Below, in pieces: positions 24,485 to 35,850 of a stretch of 64,000 nt of DNA. The notes below the pieces were generated by a model. It made no database searches, had not been told where the DNA came from, and saw only the letters and a list, made by a program, of their open reading frames with translations. Positions within the stretch are counted from its first letter, which is position 1. Every line of letters starts with the position of its first letter. The translations under genes and the position numbers were made by a program. This DNA comes from Sciurus carolinensis (Eukaryota > Chordata > Mammalia > Rodentia > Sciuridae), in assembly GCF_902686445.1 (NCBI RefSeq), contig NC_062219.1, positions 111,105,160-111,169,159 of the forward strand, given 5' to 3'.

Positions 24485-24800
24485 GGGGAATAATTCAGTG
24501 TGATATTTCAGTACATGTACACAATATATAATCAGATCAGGTCAACTGGTATATCAACCACCTCAAATATTTTGTTTTCAAATATTTATCATTTCTTTTT
24601 GTTGGGAACATTCAGAATCTTCTCATTTTGAAATATCTCTCAATTATTGTCAACCATAGTTATTCTACTTTGCTGTAGAACGTTAGAAGTCACTTCTATC
24701 CCATTTTACTTCTGTACCTGTTAACACCCCTCCTTTCTTCCACATCTTCTGAAGCTCTGATCACCATTTTCTGTTCTCTCTCCCTAGGAAATCAGCACTA
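24485..24800 (-). mobile_element. Old mammalian L1 3' end, antisense
   Basis: CAGTACATGTACACAATATATA, TCAACCACCTCAAATATTTT, TTGTTGGGAACATTCAGAAT and TCAACCATAGTTATTCTACT match the 3'UTR of old L1M-type elements. Confidence 0.65.
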
Positions 24801-24869
24801 ACACCCACATGTAAGTCAGAATGTGTGGCATTTGTCCTTCTGTGCCTGACTTCTTTTTTTTTTGACTGT

Positions 24870-25090
24870 GAAAACATTTGCATTACACATACTTATTTAC
24901 AAAATATTCAAAGAAAGACTGGAAAACTGAACAATCAGCATAATGCAGTTAAAAATTAACAAAACACATAAACAGGTATTTCACTTAAGAGGATAACCAA
25001 ATGGCAAATAAGCATATGAAAAAATACCCAGCACTATTTGATGTCAGAGAATTTCACATTAAAACCATAATGTAATACCTAAGAGATTGC
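24870..25090 (+). mobile_element. Old L1 ORF2 3' fragment
   Basis: GGCAAATAAGCATATGAAAA, GTCAGAGAATTTCACATTAAAACCA resemble the sense-strand L1 ORF2 end. Opposite orientation to the preceding fragment. Confidence 0.5.
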
Positions 25091-25544
25091 CTATATGTAT
25101 ATATAAATTTTATTTGCAAAATAAAAAGTGTTAACAAACAACAAAATAAATCTGTTTCTATATACCATGTGATAAATGAGAGAATGAACAATTGCAACAA
25201 CAACATTCCAGCAATCTTCTCTCTGAGTCTGACTGCAGGACTATTCAGCCAATTTTCCAAAATATTCATAGTCAAACCTATCATTTATTTACCTAATTTT
25301 CCACTGACCTTCATGTAAGCTGTTCTTTTTTTTTCAACAATATAAATAATTAATTTAAATACAAATTAACTAGCTATTGTAATTAAAAGTTGTAAAATGT
25401 TCAACATGTTCAAAAAGCAAACAGTAACTATGTGCTTTATACATATGTCACACTTTAAATATCAGTACACCAATAGTTTAAAAGCAAAAGAAGGGAAAAG
25501 TAAGCATGAGAAATCTGAAGTAGAGCTATTAATATAAAATCAAC

Positions 25545-25775
25545 TTCAAGAAAAAGTATTTTCAGAGATAAAGAGGAACCTTTCATAACCATAATAGGGT
25601 AACTTCTTCAAGAAAGTATAATAATCCTAAATGTGTATGTACGTAATAACAAAATTTCAAAATATATGAAAAGTTAATTAACTAGAAAGACAAATCCATA
25701 ATCATATATGGAGATTTTAAACGTCCTCACTTTGCTGGAGAGGGTAATGATATAGAAGACTTCTAATAAAAAAAA
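25545..25775 (+). mobile_element. Old L1 ORF2 endonuclease-region fragment
   Basis: AATCCTAAATGTGTATGTAC, AGACAAATCCATAATCATAT and ATATAGAAGACTTCTAATAA follow the ORF2 order of old L1s. Decayed beyond translation. Confidence 0.55.
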
Positions 25776-25889
25776 AAGCAAGAAAAAATTAATATCGATG
25801 GAAAGGGAGCTATCGAAACAACCACCTTCAGTCTGTGGATGTCTTTGTCTATGACGTTTTTAAATTGAATCAGTTTCTCCTTTGATTGA

Positions 25890-28400
25890 CTAGACCTTTA
25901 GTGTAGTTCCTCCCTTTCTTGATTTTTACTGTTTTTTTTCATTTCATCTTCATGGAATATTTTGCTGAGAATGTTCTGAAGTGCAGGCTTTCTAGTTGTG
26001 AATTCTTTTAATTTTTATTTATCATGGAAGGTTTTTATTTCATCTTCAAATGTGAAGCCCTTTTTCTGTATCCTAGGCAATTTCATTATAATGTGCCTTG
26101 ATGTGAATCTGTTATTATTTTGCACATTTGGATTCCTCTAAGCCTCTTGTATTTGATTTCCCATTTCATTCTTTAGATTTTAGAAATTTTTTGATATTAT
26201 TTCATTGAAAAGATTGTGCATTACTTTGGTTTCTATCTCCGTGCCTTCGTCTATCTTGATGAATCTTAAACTTGTTTTTTTTTTTTTTTTCATGTTATCC
26301 CATAATTCTTGGAAGTTCTGTTCATGGTTTCTTCATGTCTTCTTTGCGTGGTCAATTGTTTTCAAGATAACATAGTTTGTCTTCATTGCCTGAGGTTCTG
26401 TCTTCCAAGTGGTCTAGTCTGTTGGTGATGCCTTCTGTTGAATTTTTAATTTGGCTTATTGTTTCCTTCATTTGAAGAATTTGGTTATTTTTTTTCTTTT
26501 TTTCAGAATCTGTCTCTTTATTGAAGTAATCTTTTGGTGCCTGTGTTTACTCTCTTATATCATCCTGTACTTTGCAGATCAGTTTAACTATGTATATTGT
26601 AAACTCCTTCTCTGGCATTTCTTCCACTATGGTGTTGATGGACTCTGGTATTGGATTATCTTGGTTTGTTTGGGGCAATTTGGTCCCTTGCTTTTTTATG
26701 TTGTTTATGTGTCTGTCCATCCAATAGTATGGATCTAAGGCAGTAGAGTTTCTATCCTGTAGACTTATATTGTCCTTGAAGTTTCCAATACCTCACTGTT
26801 ATAGGGGGAGACAAATAATAACAACAACCAATGCAAACAGTTTACAGCATTGAACCAAATAGTTTCTACTATAATGTCTACCATGTTAATTATCACAGTA
26901 AACAGAAATGATATGATCAGTTAATGCCTATAATAAAAATAGCAAGTTTGCAAAAGTCTTTACATATTCAAATGGTGGACAGAGACAGAACAGGAGTGAT
27001 GTAGGATGTGATGATTATGAGAGAGGAGAAAAGAAGACAGAAGTAAAAGATTAAAAGAAGAGTGATAGAACAATAGAGATTGACTGTTAGAAGAAAAGAG
27101 AGAATCAAATGAAACAGGTAGGTAGGAGAAAAAAATATATAAAGCAAAAATTTAAATAAATTAAAAATAAAAGAATACAAAACAAAACTAAAATATACTA
27201 ATCAAACATCCTAGTTCACAAAAAAACTAATTCATGTTAAGTATCTGGCTTCAAAATGTTGAAGATGAGAAGGAAAATAAAATAGGAAACTGTATAAATG
27301 TCCATGTACCATTAAGGTCACAATTAAACAGTGAAAAATAATTTTTTAAAAATCTTGATGAAAAGTTAAGGAATTCTTTCCATTGGAGTTTAAAATATTC
27401 TCAGCTTCTCTTCCCAGCAGTTTTAGTTGGGATCTTCTGGAGTGTGGTGCTTCATCCTCTAGATTGCTGGAGTGAGAGAGAGGTAGTTCTATAGGCAGAA
27501 TTCCTGGAAGCAGGCTGAAGACTAATTGGTCTGGAGATTTTAAATCATTGCGCCTCCAGGTCCCAGTACATGCTGGTCCATGCTGGAGGACTTTACCCCA
27601 GAGCTCCCCTGGGTTCCACTCATGTGGTGGGGGAGCCAATTCTTAATACCCTATGTCACCTGCAGACCCCATGTTTCCTGGTCTCTGATTCAGTCTCCAA
27701 AACAATCTCTCTGCCCCTACCCTTCTAAGTTCCAGGCCAGACTCCTCTCTCCCAGCCAGTCCTGCAAGCAATCAAATTGGAGGGGGAGGGGATAGAGTCT
27801 GCTGGGTTTCCAAGACCATTTGTCCTTGTGTAAACCTCTCTCCATGTTTGATTTTCTTCTGCTCAACTTAAGCACACTCTTGTGCAGTATGTGTTTACTG
27901 GACCTGTATTTTGGGCCAAATTGGGGTTTGCCAGGAATTGGCTTCCTCAGTTGTAGGCCCCCACACTGCAGGTGCAAAATGGTTTCTTCCTTTGTCCTCC
28001 ACAGGCTACCTGGAGAGATGACAGCTTCTTTCCCCATGCTCGATATCATGCAGCATGTCCTTCCAGATACCTAGGGCCTGCCTTCCAGAAATGCAGTTTC
28101 CTTTAATTCCTTGTCCCTCCACTATGCTCACGGGGGGACCCTTCTGGCTGGAGTTTCTGACCTGGCTGTAGCAATGGCTATTCCACAGGGAATTTTTTTC
28201 CTTATTTTGTTATATCCAACCTCCTGATCTGCTCTGAAAGTTCAGTTTTAGGTTCCAGTAAAGTTCCCTTATCCCTTTTATTTGTTCACCCACCTTGTGG
28301 AAAAGCTGCCTGTCTGCTTTCTTGGTTTCATGCCACAAAGCAGCCAGGAACATGACCTCCTCTGTTCTGCCATCTAGGATCTCTCTCTTGGTCTGTATGT
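25890..28400 (-). mobile_element. L1 fragment: ORF1 region plus 5'UTR-like sequence, ORF2 missing
   Basis: From 25897 to about 26790 the + strand parallels the full-length L1 from about 4640 to 5710 (ORF1 region antisense: TCATGGAATATTTTGCTGAGAATG, TTCATTATAATGTGCCTTGATGTG, ATTTGGCTTATTGTTTCCTTCAT). From about 26800 to 28400 comes AT-rich then GC-richer sequence, with a 5'-like end GTTCTGCCATCTAGGATCTC near 28360. No ORF2 or 3' end is attached; most L1 fragments keep the 3' end instead. The frame is destroyed. Confidence 0.65.
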
Positions 28401-28430
28401 TTAGATAAGTTTGTATGTTTAGATAAGTCA
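28391..28430. repeat. Two-copy 18-bp tandem repeat
   Basis: GTATGTTTAGATAAGTTT occurs twice in succession, the second copy with one change at its end. Confidence 0.8.
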
Positions 28431-28455
28431 GATAGTCATTTTCCTTAAGGTTTTT

Positions 28456-28461
<6 letters not shown>

Positions 28462-28541
<80 letters not shown>
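28462..28541. repeat. (CT)n microsatellite
   Basis: About 40 CT units with two small interruptions. It produces a spurious Arg-Glu repeat frame on the - strand. Confidence 0.95.
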
Positions 28542-28544
<3 letters not shown>

Positions 28545-28764
28545 TGGTACGGGGGATTGAACTCAGGTGCATTTGACCCCTGAGCCACATTTTGTATTTT
28601 ATCCCTAGCCCTATTTTGTATTTTATTTAGAGACAGGGTCTCACTGAGTTGCTTAGCACCTCACTTTTGCTGAGACTGACTTTGAACTCATGATCCTACT
28701 GCCTTAACCTCCTGAGCTTCTAGGAATACAAGCAAGCAAGCACACTGTACCACTGTGCCTGGCT
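28542..28764 (-). mobile_element. B1-dID dimeric SINE
   Basis: On the + strand: the ID half reversed (GGATTGAACTCAGGTGCATT, CCCCTGAGCCACA), an AT-rich linker, then GAGACAGGGTCTCACTGAGT and the reversed B1 half to CACTGTGCCTGGCTC. The CT repeat lies at its tail end. Confidence 0.9.
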
Positions 28765-28937
28765 CTTTTTTTTTCTTAAGTACTGGGAACTGAACCCAGA
28801 GCCACATCCCCAGCTACCACCATCCCTTCCTTTTTTGAGACAGGGTCTCACTAAGTTGGCTGATCTTAAACTTGCAATCCTCCTGCCTTAGCCTCCCAAG
28901 TTGCTCGGATTAGAGGTGTGTGCACCCCCACCTGGCT
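28765..28937 (-). mobile_element. B1-dID dimeric SINE, second of a tandem pair
   Basis: Starts TTTTTTTTCTTAAGTACTGG, then AACTGAACCCAGAGCCACAT, GAGACAGGGTCTCACTAAGT and ends GCACCCCCACCTGGC. Same orientation as its neighbour. Confidence 0.9.
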
Positions 28938-30284
28938 AAATCTTTTAAAATCTAACATTAACATTGACTCACAAAACTTCTTTAATTATGGTTTGTTTAG
29001 TAAATCATATTCCAATTCTTTCAACTTTTATTTTTAGCTTTTCTGAACAATTAATATCTAGAATTTTTTTAGTCAATCAGTTCAAAGAGTCTCTATTTTA
29101 ATTGATGATCTCACATTATATCTAATCACTGATACATTTGAGTTTATATATGCTGTTATATTTTGTGTTTTAAATATACTGTGTTTTTTTTGGGTTTTTT
29201 TTGTTTGTTTGTTTGTTTTTGCTTTCCCCCCTCCTTTTCTATGTTCTGTTGGATTCCTGTGGTTTTATTCATTTCATTTTCCTCTACTAGTTTATATATT
29301 CTATATTCTATTATGCCTTTTCAGTTACTATTTTTAATTTTTTCAAATATTTAAAAATATTAGAAATTTAAACTTTCCTTTTGGCCTAATATCATTATTT
29401 CTGAGACTCTTAATGCTTGAAGCACTCATTTTTGTCTTAAAATGGCTTTATTTTCTTGCCATAATTAAATGATTGCCTTTGACTTGTTCTGTATGTTTCT
29501 TATGAGAGAAACTTCAAGAGAATGAAGACATTGCCTGAATGCCCTCTGCTATTGGGAAATGAGCAGGCTAGCTAACAGCAGCTGCCCAGTGAATATGTAT
29601 AGAAAGAAGGGAATAAGGAACCCTTACTCTGAAGGTTCCAGGGGAATACCCTCCGAGGAAGGCTATTTTCAATTAATGCAGAGTAGTGATTTTGAAGAGG
29701 TCGAAGTCATAGAATTCTTGGTAAGAACAGATGTAATAGAAATCATGAAATATTAGGCAGGAGTGGGAGGATAGAATATTGCTAGAAACTTAAATTGGCT
29801 AGTAATCATCGATAAGATAAAAAGTGTATGAAATTAACCTTAAATTTCTGTATGAAATAATGTAAAGTTGTTCTGAGTGTATCCTGGACTGAAAACTCAG
29901 GTAGTCTTCGAAAGCTGATAATACTAGAAACTTTTGGGCATTGTTCAGGATTCTACTTAAACTATTAGTCAATTTCCATATTACCCATTTTCCTGATACA
30001 ATGGAAAGAGGAGCAAAGAAGAAACTCATTTGTTCAGAAGCCCCCTCACCTCTTGATGAAAACAAACTGTTAACAGCTGTGGATCATTGTGCCTCTTGCT
30101 AATAATACCCTGGAAGCATCAGTCTCTGAAGCAGTCATTTTCCAGATGACAGGGAAGGAATTGACTCAGAGAATGTTCACCTGTTGGTAGAACAGCAGTA
30201 ATGCAAGTGGTTTGTGGGACCTCTGTGAAATCTTTTTTGATACATAGAAAAGTTTGGACTCTGCCTTTTGTTAAAGAAATACCT

Positions 30285-30420
30285 TTTTTCATTCATCCTT
30301 CATTCATTTCTTTGAGAAATATTTTTTGTGATTCTACTAAGGCCAGGCCTTATTTTATTTTCTGGGGATACAATGGGGATTCATAGTCCTTGTTCCTGTG
30401 CTTACAGTCCAGCAAGGAAG
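30285..30420 (+). repeat. L2-like ancient fragment
   Basis: AAGGCCAGGCCTTATTTTAT, CTGGGGATACAATGGGGATT and GCTTACAGTCCAGCAAGGAA resemble the L2 3' region. Confidence 0.45.
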
Positions 30421-31134
30421 CTACTAATTCTTTTGCTTATTTACATAGGTCTGACTGAATACTAATAATCATCCTTTTCTTGACTTTCAAAATAAAAATT
30501 TTAGAGCATAGTAACTCAATACCTGTTTCTGTGTTCCTAATGATTTGTCAAAGGGGAAGTGAATAAGGTACATTTCATTGATCTTGCCAGATTGCTCCCT
30601 GGTGACATTAACTTCAGAAGTATTCCACAGATGTCTAGCAAGTGTTCATGAACTGTTTCAACTTACTAGGTAGATGGAAAGTTGCATGTGAGAATATGTG
30701 GAAGATGAGTTATCATAGGGAGGTAACTTTAAGGGAGCTTATTGTAATTCTTCCACATTTGACAGCTTTAGATACAGCAGGATTGCATGTCCTCTGTGAT
30801 TTATTTAAAACAAAACTCTTCTGTATATGAAATTCATGAAGATTCTATCTATAAGGATCAAAATGCCATGCTCTGAGTTACTAGTAAGTGTTTTGTAGAC
30901 CAATGGAATCATGTTAATCTAAAGAACAGTAAGTAGGTTTTTTTAAAAAAAAAATCATGTAGATTTGATAAAAATCTTCGTTATAAGTTATTTTCCCTTT
31001 AGGTTACTAGTTAAATTAGTAATGTCTAGGGAAAGCTCTATATCAAATTAGATTTTTTCTTAGGACTGTGGCAGTTTGGAGATATTTAATTGAAGATTCC
31101 CTATATTTCTTGGTTCCATATATGCATGATTCTG

Positions 31135-31460
31135 TTAGGTATGCAAAGAGACTTGAGTCATGGTCTTTGCCCACAAAGAACATATAATATGGTTTGAGAA
31201 ATGATAAGCACATGTGAAAGATAGGTGATGATTTCAATACATGGCTAGAGTGGGGAAGTATATGGGTGGCCTGTATGGTCATAATTCATATGAGTAACAG
31301 AGAGAGATGGGAGAGCAGTCCATGGAAGGAAAGAAGCAGGAATGACCTCGAAAAGGGTTATGCTCAAGGCCACGTGACAGCTAAATAGGGAAGTAATGTA
31401 AAGGCAGGCTGGAATTAGCCTGAATGGTTTTGAGAGTCAGGTTTAAGATTTGGACATCTT
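31135..31460 (+). repeat. L2-like ancient fragment
   Basis: TGGTCTTTGCCCACAAAGAAC, GGTAGAGAGAT-like purine-rich middle and AAGGCAGGCTGGAATTAGCC suggest a decayed L2 3' region. Confidence 0.35.
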
Positions 31461-31680
31461 ATTCTGGAAAACATAGCTACAAGTTTAAATCAGGTCAGAT
31501 ATCAACTTTTTTATTTAATTATAAATGTACAACATTGAATCTTTTCTAGTAATAGACACATTTTGAAAAGTATTAGATGTGCAGTTTCTGTATGTTCCTT
31601 TCTTCAACACAGGCTCTTCTAGTTCTTTGTTTTTTTTTTTTTTTTTTTTTCTGTGCATATAAACTATAGGTACACCAAGC

Positions 31681-31892
31681 CAGCATGGTTGTGAATGCCT
31701 GTAATCCCAGCAACTCTGGAGGCTGAGGCGGGAGGGTTGCAAGTCAGAGCTAGCCTCAGCAACTAAAGAGGCCCTAAGCAACTTAGAGAGACCCTGTATC
31801 AAACTGAAAAAGGTCTGGGGGTGTGGTTGAGTGGTTTAGCACCCCTGTGTTCGATTTCCAGTACCAAAAATAAAATAATAAAATAAAAACGT
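31681..31892 (+). mobile_element. B1-dID dimeric SINE with target-site duplication
   Basis: B1 half CAGCATGGTTGTGAATGCCT to GAGACCCTGTATCAAAC, then the ID half GGTCTGGGGGTGTGGTTGAG with GTGTTCGATTTCC and an AATAAAATAA tail. Flanked by TACACCAAGC (31671-31680) and TACATCAAGC (31893-31902). Confidence 0.9.
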
Positions 31893-32016
31893 TACATCAA
31901 GCAAATAATTCTTTATTGCTCTAACTTAAGCAGTGGCCAGTGGTAACACATTCTGAAGCAATATGAAAAGTTACTAAACTTTCAGTCGTTTAGCCAGATA
32001 CAAAATAAAGGACCCA

Positions 32017-32130
32017 GGGCTGGGAGATAGCTCAGCTGGTAGAGTGCTTGCCTCACAAGCACAAGGCCCTGAGTTCGATCCCCAGTACCGCAAAAAATAA
32101 ATAAATAAATAAATAAATAAAAATTAAAAA
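32017..32130 (+). mobile_element. ID SINE, young insertion
   Basis: GGGCTGGGAGATAGCTCAGC begins a complete ID body with B-box-like GAGTTCGATCCC and a (AAAT)n tail. A perfect 15-bp target-site duplication AAAATAAAGGACCCA flanks it (32002-32016 and 32131-32145). Confidence 0.95.
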
Positions 32131-32220
32131 AAAATAAAGGACCCAAATGCATAGGGATATATATCTTAAAAGCAGCCATTGTGTTGCTTTGTAACCAAGG
32201 GCTGAAACTTTTACATCTTT

Positions 32221-32447
32221 TCTTTTCCTTGGGGGTGCAGGGGGTAGTGATGTACCAGACATTGAACCCAGGGGCACTTAACCACTGAGTCATAGCCCCA
32301 GCCCATTTTAATATTTTATTTTGAAACGGAGTCTTCCTAAATTGCTTAGAGTCTCCCTAAGTTGTTGAGGCTGGCCTCGAACTTGCAATCCTCCTACCTC
32401 AGCCTCTTGTGTCTCTGAGATTAGAGACCTGTGCCACCACGCCTGGG
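32221..32447 (-). mobile_element. B1-dID dimeric SINE, inverted relative to 31681-31892
   Basis: On the + strand: GACATTGAACCCAGGGGCAC, GAGTCATAGCCCCAGCCC, then the reversed B1 half with GAGGCTGGCCTCGAACTTGC and ACCACGCCTGGG. It ends 191 bp before exon B. Confidence 0.9.
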
Positions 32448-32638
32448 AAAACTTGTATTTTGGGGACTAGAAAACCTAGATAATGATATTCATCATATGA
32501 AATCAAAAACATTGCTTTTATGAGAGTTATTTTTTCCATGCAGTTCTCAGGAAAGGTGTTTTTCATTTTGTGGTAAGTATATGCAGGGTTAAGATACTTG
32601 AAAAATTAAAATTTTCCACTTTTTTTTTTAATGACTAG

Positions 32639-32751
32639 CAAAAAAAGCTTCCAAATTTCGAGACTGGTTGGACTGCAGTAGCATGGAGATAAAACCCAAT
32701 GTTGTTGCTATGGAAATTTTAGCATATTTAGCATATGAAACAGTGGCACAG
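32639..32751 (+). CDS. SUPT3H: SUPT3H internal exon B (TAF11-like histone fold, helix 1 to helix 2)
   Basis: This 113-base exon begins in phase 1 after a T-rich tract and ACTAG, and ends in phase 0 at CAG|GTAAGA. The translation runs [44 protein letters not shown] matches the first helix and [19 protein letters not shown] the long central helix of the C-terminal histone fold. In the family this half of SPT3 resembles TAF11, while the N-terminal half resembles TAF13, so one polypeptide forms an intramolecular histone-fold pair. The fold helps SAGA-type complexes deliver TBP to promoters. The exon follows a dense SINE cluster (31681-32447), and the next intron is only 691 bp. No stop or frameshift is present, so the gene looks functional here. 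Confidence 0.96.
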
Positions 32752-33442
32752 GTAAGATTTCTAAACTGTTATATCAAACCACACAGAGCTGGTTTCTTCT
32801 CATTTCTGTCCTTGATCAGTTCTACTTAAACCAACTGCTCTACCAACCATGAGTTCTCTTCTGTGACAATTATATCATTTTCTGGAATTTACTTCAATTA
32901 TGTTTCTTTGCATCCTCAGCTCTGGCTGTTGTTAGGGTAGAAAAAGACTACTTGTTCTTGATATTGAACTCTTAAGTCCTTATCTGCCTTTAGAGATAAT
33001 GTTTGAAGTTTGAAAAATGCCTTTCTAGGTAATGAGGTCTCCTAGTGCTCAACAAAATCTGAATCTGGGATCTCTGCCCTCTACCAGTTTCTCCAAGTGT
33101 TGGCATCTCTGTGGTACATGTTTACAGTGGGAACTCCTAGACTACCCACTTAGAACAGACCTACTAAATTAGAATATCTGGGCATATAGCCCCAAAATCT
33201 GTATTTTAAAATGCTTCTCTACTGATTCTAAAATGAGCTTTGAGAACCACTTCCCTATAAAGTCAAAATATACCATTTGTATTCATGAGTGGGTCCATTA
33301 ATCAGTTAGTGAAAGTCTGTGTTTGTGTCCACAATACAGATTTTTAGACACAGTATTATCAATAACATTTGGAATGTATTGCTTTTGAATTCACCACTTT
33401 AATATGATATTCATGATTATTTTCATTGCTTTGATCCTCTAG
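32752..33442 (+). other. SUPT3H intron between exons B and C (691 bp)
   Basis: GTAAGA to CTCTAG. No repeat recognised; unusually short for this gene region. Confidence 0.95.
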
Positions 33443-33550
33443 TTAGTGGATCTGGCTCTTCTTGTGAGACAGGACATGGTAACCAAGGCAGGGGACCCCT
33501 TCAGCCATGCCATTTCTGCAACTTTCATTCAGTATCACAACTCTACTGAG
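33443..33550 (+). CDS. SUPT3H: SUPT3H internal exon C (end of helix 2 and the following loop)
   Basis: This exon has 108 bases, exactly 36 codons, phase 0 at both ends. The acceptor is CCTCTAG and the donor GAG|GTAAGT. It encodes [20 protein letters not shown] followed by [27 protein letters not shown] completes the central helix of the TAF11-like histone fold; the rest is the loop before helix 3. Because the exon ends in phase 0 and the next recognised exon starts in phase 0, any exon of length divisible by three could be inserted between them. A candidate for that is at 37560-37727. The open frame continues past the donor only as read-through of intron. Confidence 0.96.
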
Positions 33551-33654
33551 GTAAGTATCAGAAAATCTGACTTTAACACACTGGTGGATTTGGTTATATG
33601 TCTGGTATTTACATTAGTAGTTCTTTGAAAAAGATTAGTAACATGTAGCCCTCA

Positions 33655-33722
33655 GTCAAAAAACTTCAATACATTCACCAAATATTTTTTGAGCTCTTAC
33701 TATATGCCAGGCCTTGACAGTC
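33655..33722. repeat. MIR/L2-like short relic
   Basis: CACCAAATATTTTTTGAGCTC then TTACTATATGCCAGGCCTTG is a typical remnant of a MIR or L2 3' end. Confidence 0.4.
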
Positions 33723-33902
33723 TACTTAATATAACGATTTTTTTTTCAACTTTTCTTTTCCTCACTTTGCTTTCCTAGATCTTCAGTGAAGGTGGGATAG
33801 TTACAAAGCATTTTCATTTCCATATAAAATAAACAACTGGTTTAAGTAATTGAATAACGTTAGGAAAAAATATTTTTTTTACTTCAAAGATGAGAGAACT
33901 GT

Positions 33903-33981
33903 ATTGGGTTGTAGCCCAGTGGTAGAGTACTTGCCTAGAATGCAGAAGGCCCTGGGTTCAGTCCCCAGCACCTACCCCCAA
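33903..33981 (+). mobile_element. ID SINE, diverged
   Basis: ATTGGGTTGTAGCCCAGTGG, TAGAGTACTTGCCTAGAATG and CCCTGGGTTCAGTCCCCAGC cover the ID body. Confidence 0.85.
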
Positions 33982-35668
33982 ATTAAAGAATTATTATTCA
34001 TATAATTACTAACATTTATTGATATTTATTGATAGCTTCCGGTTTCATTTATTGATTCATTTCTAAACATAATTTAAAGACACTTGACTTATTTAGCTCT
34101 AAGTTTTTAGATTGGCCCTAACATGTAAAAATCAGATCCTTTTCTGATCTGTTTATACTGCTGGTCTTCCTATCAATGAGGACTATGAAATTTTCTCCTT
34201 ACCAGTTATGTTTCCATTATTATGTTTTCATAATAACTGTCCACAATTTTTAGTATATTGAATATTTTCTGTAAACAGCATGTGATTAAATGCCAGACAT
34301 GAAATATAACATGTTGAATATATTTGCCAGTATTTGACCTTTTTTTATTAACAAAAACAGTAGTTTCATATAAATAAATCCAATAATTTTAGAAAAGACA
34401 TCAAAAACATTAACATCCAAATGTATAATCACAGTGAATTTTAGATCAAGTTAAGTGAAATGTTTAACCTGTTTGAAAATTGCAAAGCCCTGTGTTATAT
34501 GTGCACCTAAATTACAAATGTCTGCTCCTCATTAATATCTGTAGGTAAGACCGTGATGACTAAACTAGTTTCTAAGAATTCTAATTTGTTTTAGGCCACA
34601 CCTCTTTGAGACTCTGATGAAGACTATAAACCTCTTTTCCATAAACACATTTGCCAATTTTGCATATAATTTCATGTTGTTCAGACATTTCTGAAGTCAT
34701 CTATGATTTAAGAGATCTATAAACCCTATGAATCCCAGGTTTAAATATCTTACTCTAGGGTATTTAGAAAATAATATTAAGATACCATCTTTTTCCAGAC
34801 CAAAAGTCAGCTTGACATCATTTTATACCTCTTGGAGAATCAGACTGGTTAGGAATTAAATGTTTATACCCATTAAAAATCCATTTCTTTCCTTGGAAAA
34901 GGTCATACATCATTATCAGCCAACATACTTTAAAAATCCCTAAAGCTTACTTAGTTGATTAAACACTGTTTTCTTTATGTTTCAAACCCAAATTATGATG
35001 TCAAAGAACACCCTTTAAAATGTCTTTGATGCACATTCACTTTATGAATGTGTGTATAAGTGTGCTTTCCATTAACATCAGACAAATTTGTTGTAACATT
35101 TCTAATTGAGGAAATTCTGTGAACATAACAAGCCTAGTTTTCCTTAGCATTCAAGTGATTGCTTGCATGTCTAGGAAGGCTCTTTGTCCTTCCCTTCCCC
35201 CACTTCCTTGGTTCTCCAGGGTGGCCAAACTGCCCTGGGCAACTGCTCAGCAACCACAGCCTCTGTTCCCAGCTACATGTCAGTTAAGAAAAAATGTCCT
35301 ATGTATGCTGGGTTTCCTGGGCTCTCTGGGAGGTGGGAGCTTGAGTGTCAGCAAGCATCCTTACAGATTGTTAGTATAAACCTCAAGCTTTTCTTGGCCT
35401 GGCAGATACATTTCTTTCTCTGTGACTAGTAGTCAAAGTGGACATTCATAAAGACTGTCTTCCTTCCTGCCCTTTATTACCTAACAAAACACAAAGAGAA
35501 TGCTACCGTAAAGCAGAAATCTTAGTCATCAACGCTGCAAATCAGCAGTAAACCTCTAGGGTCTGTACCTTAAGTAATGTACCAAACTGGGTCCAAAGGG
35601 ACCTCTGGAGAGGAATAGGAGCTATGTTCAGGGAAACCGAACATTTTATAAAACAAACAAGCAAATAA

Positions 35669-35758
35669 ATGAACAAACAATTCAAAACAACACATACTAA
35701 TTTCCAAATAAGTGGCCCAAACAGAAAGTGCAGGGTTACAAATTAAAGACTTTCAGAC
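35669..35758 (+). repeat. 90-bp dispersed direct repeat, copy 1
   Basis: Begins ATGAACAAACAATTCAAAAC and ends GACTTTCAGAC; matches 36474-36562 at about 84 of 90 positions (one indel). Confidence 0.9.
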
Positions 35759-35850
35759 TAACTGTCTGTCTGTCTCTCTCTCTGTCTCTCTCACTCACTC
35801 TCATTCTCAGTCTCACTCATTCATAAACACACACACTCCCTAGTTAAAGT
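35759..35850. repeat. CT/CTCA low-complexity tract
   Basis: CTGTCTGTCTCTCTCTCTGT followed by CTCACTCACTCTCA-type units and a short CA run, directly after copy 1 of the 90-bp repeat. Confidence 0.8.

Larger units (their letters stand above)
22730..32638 (+). other. SUPT3H intron between exons A and B (9.9 kb)
   Basis: Bounded by the exon A donor GTAAGT and the exon B acceptor. Repeat content is listed separately. The stretches 22730-23351, 23403-24400, 25091-25540, 28940-30284 and 30430-31130 hold nothing I can name beyond AT-rich sequence. Confidence 0.85.

Noticed and set aside
28210..28590. Long - strand open frame with Arg-Glu repeats
   Set aside because: It is the translation of the (CT)n microsatellite with SINE sequence at its end; no start context or splice support.
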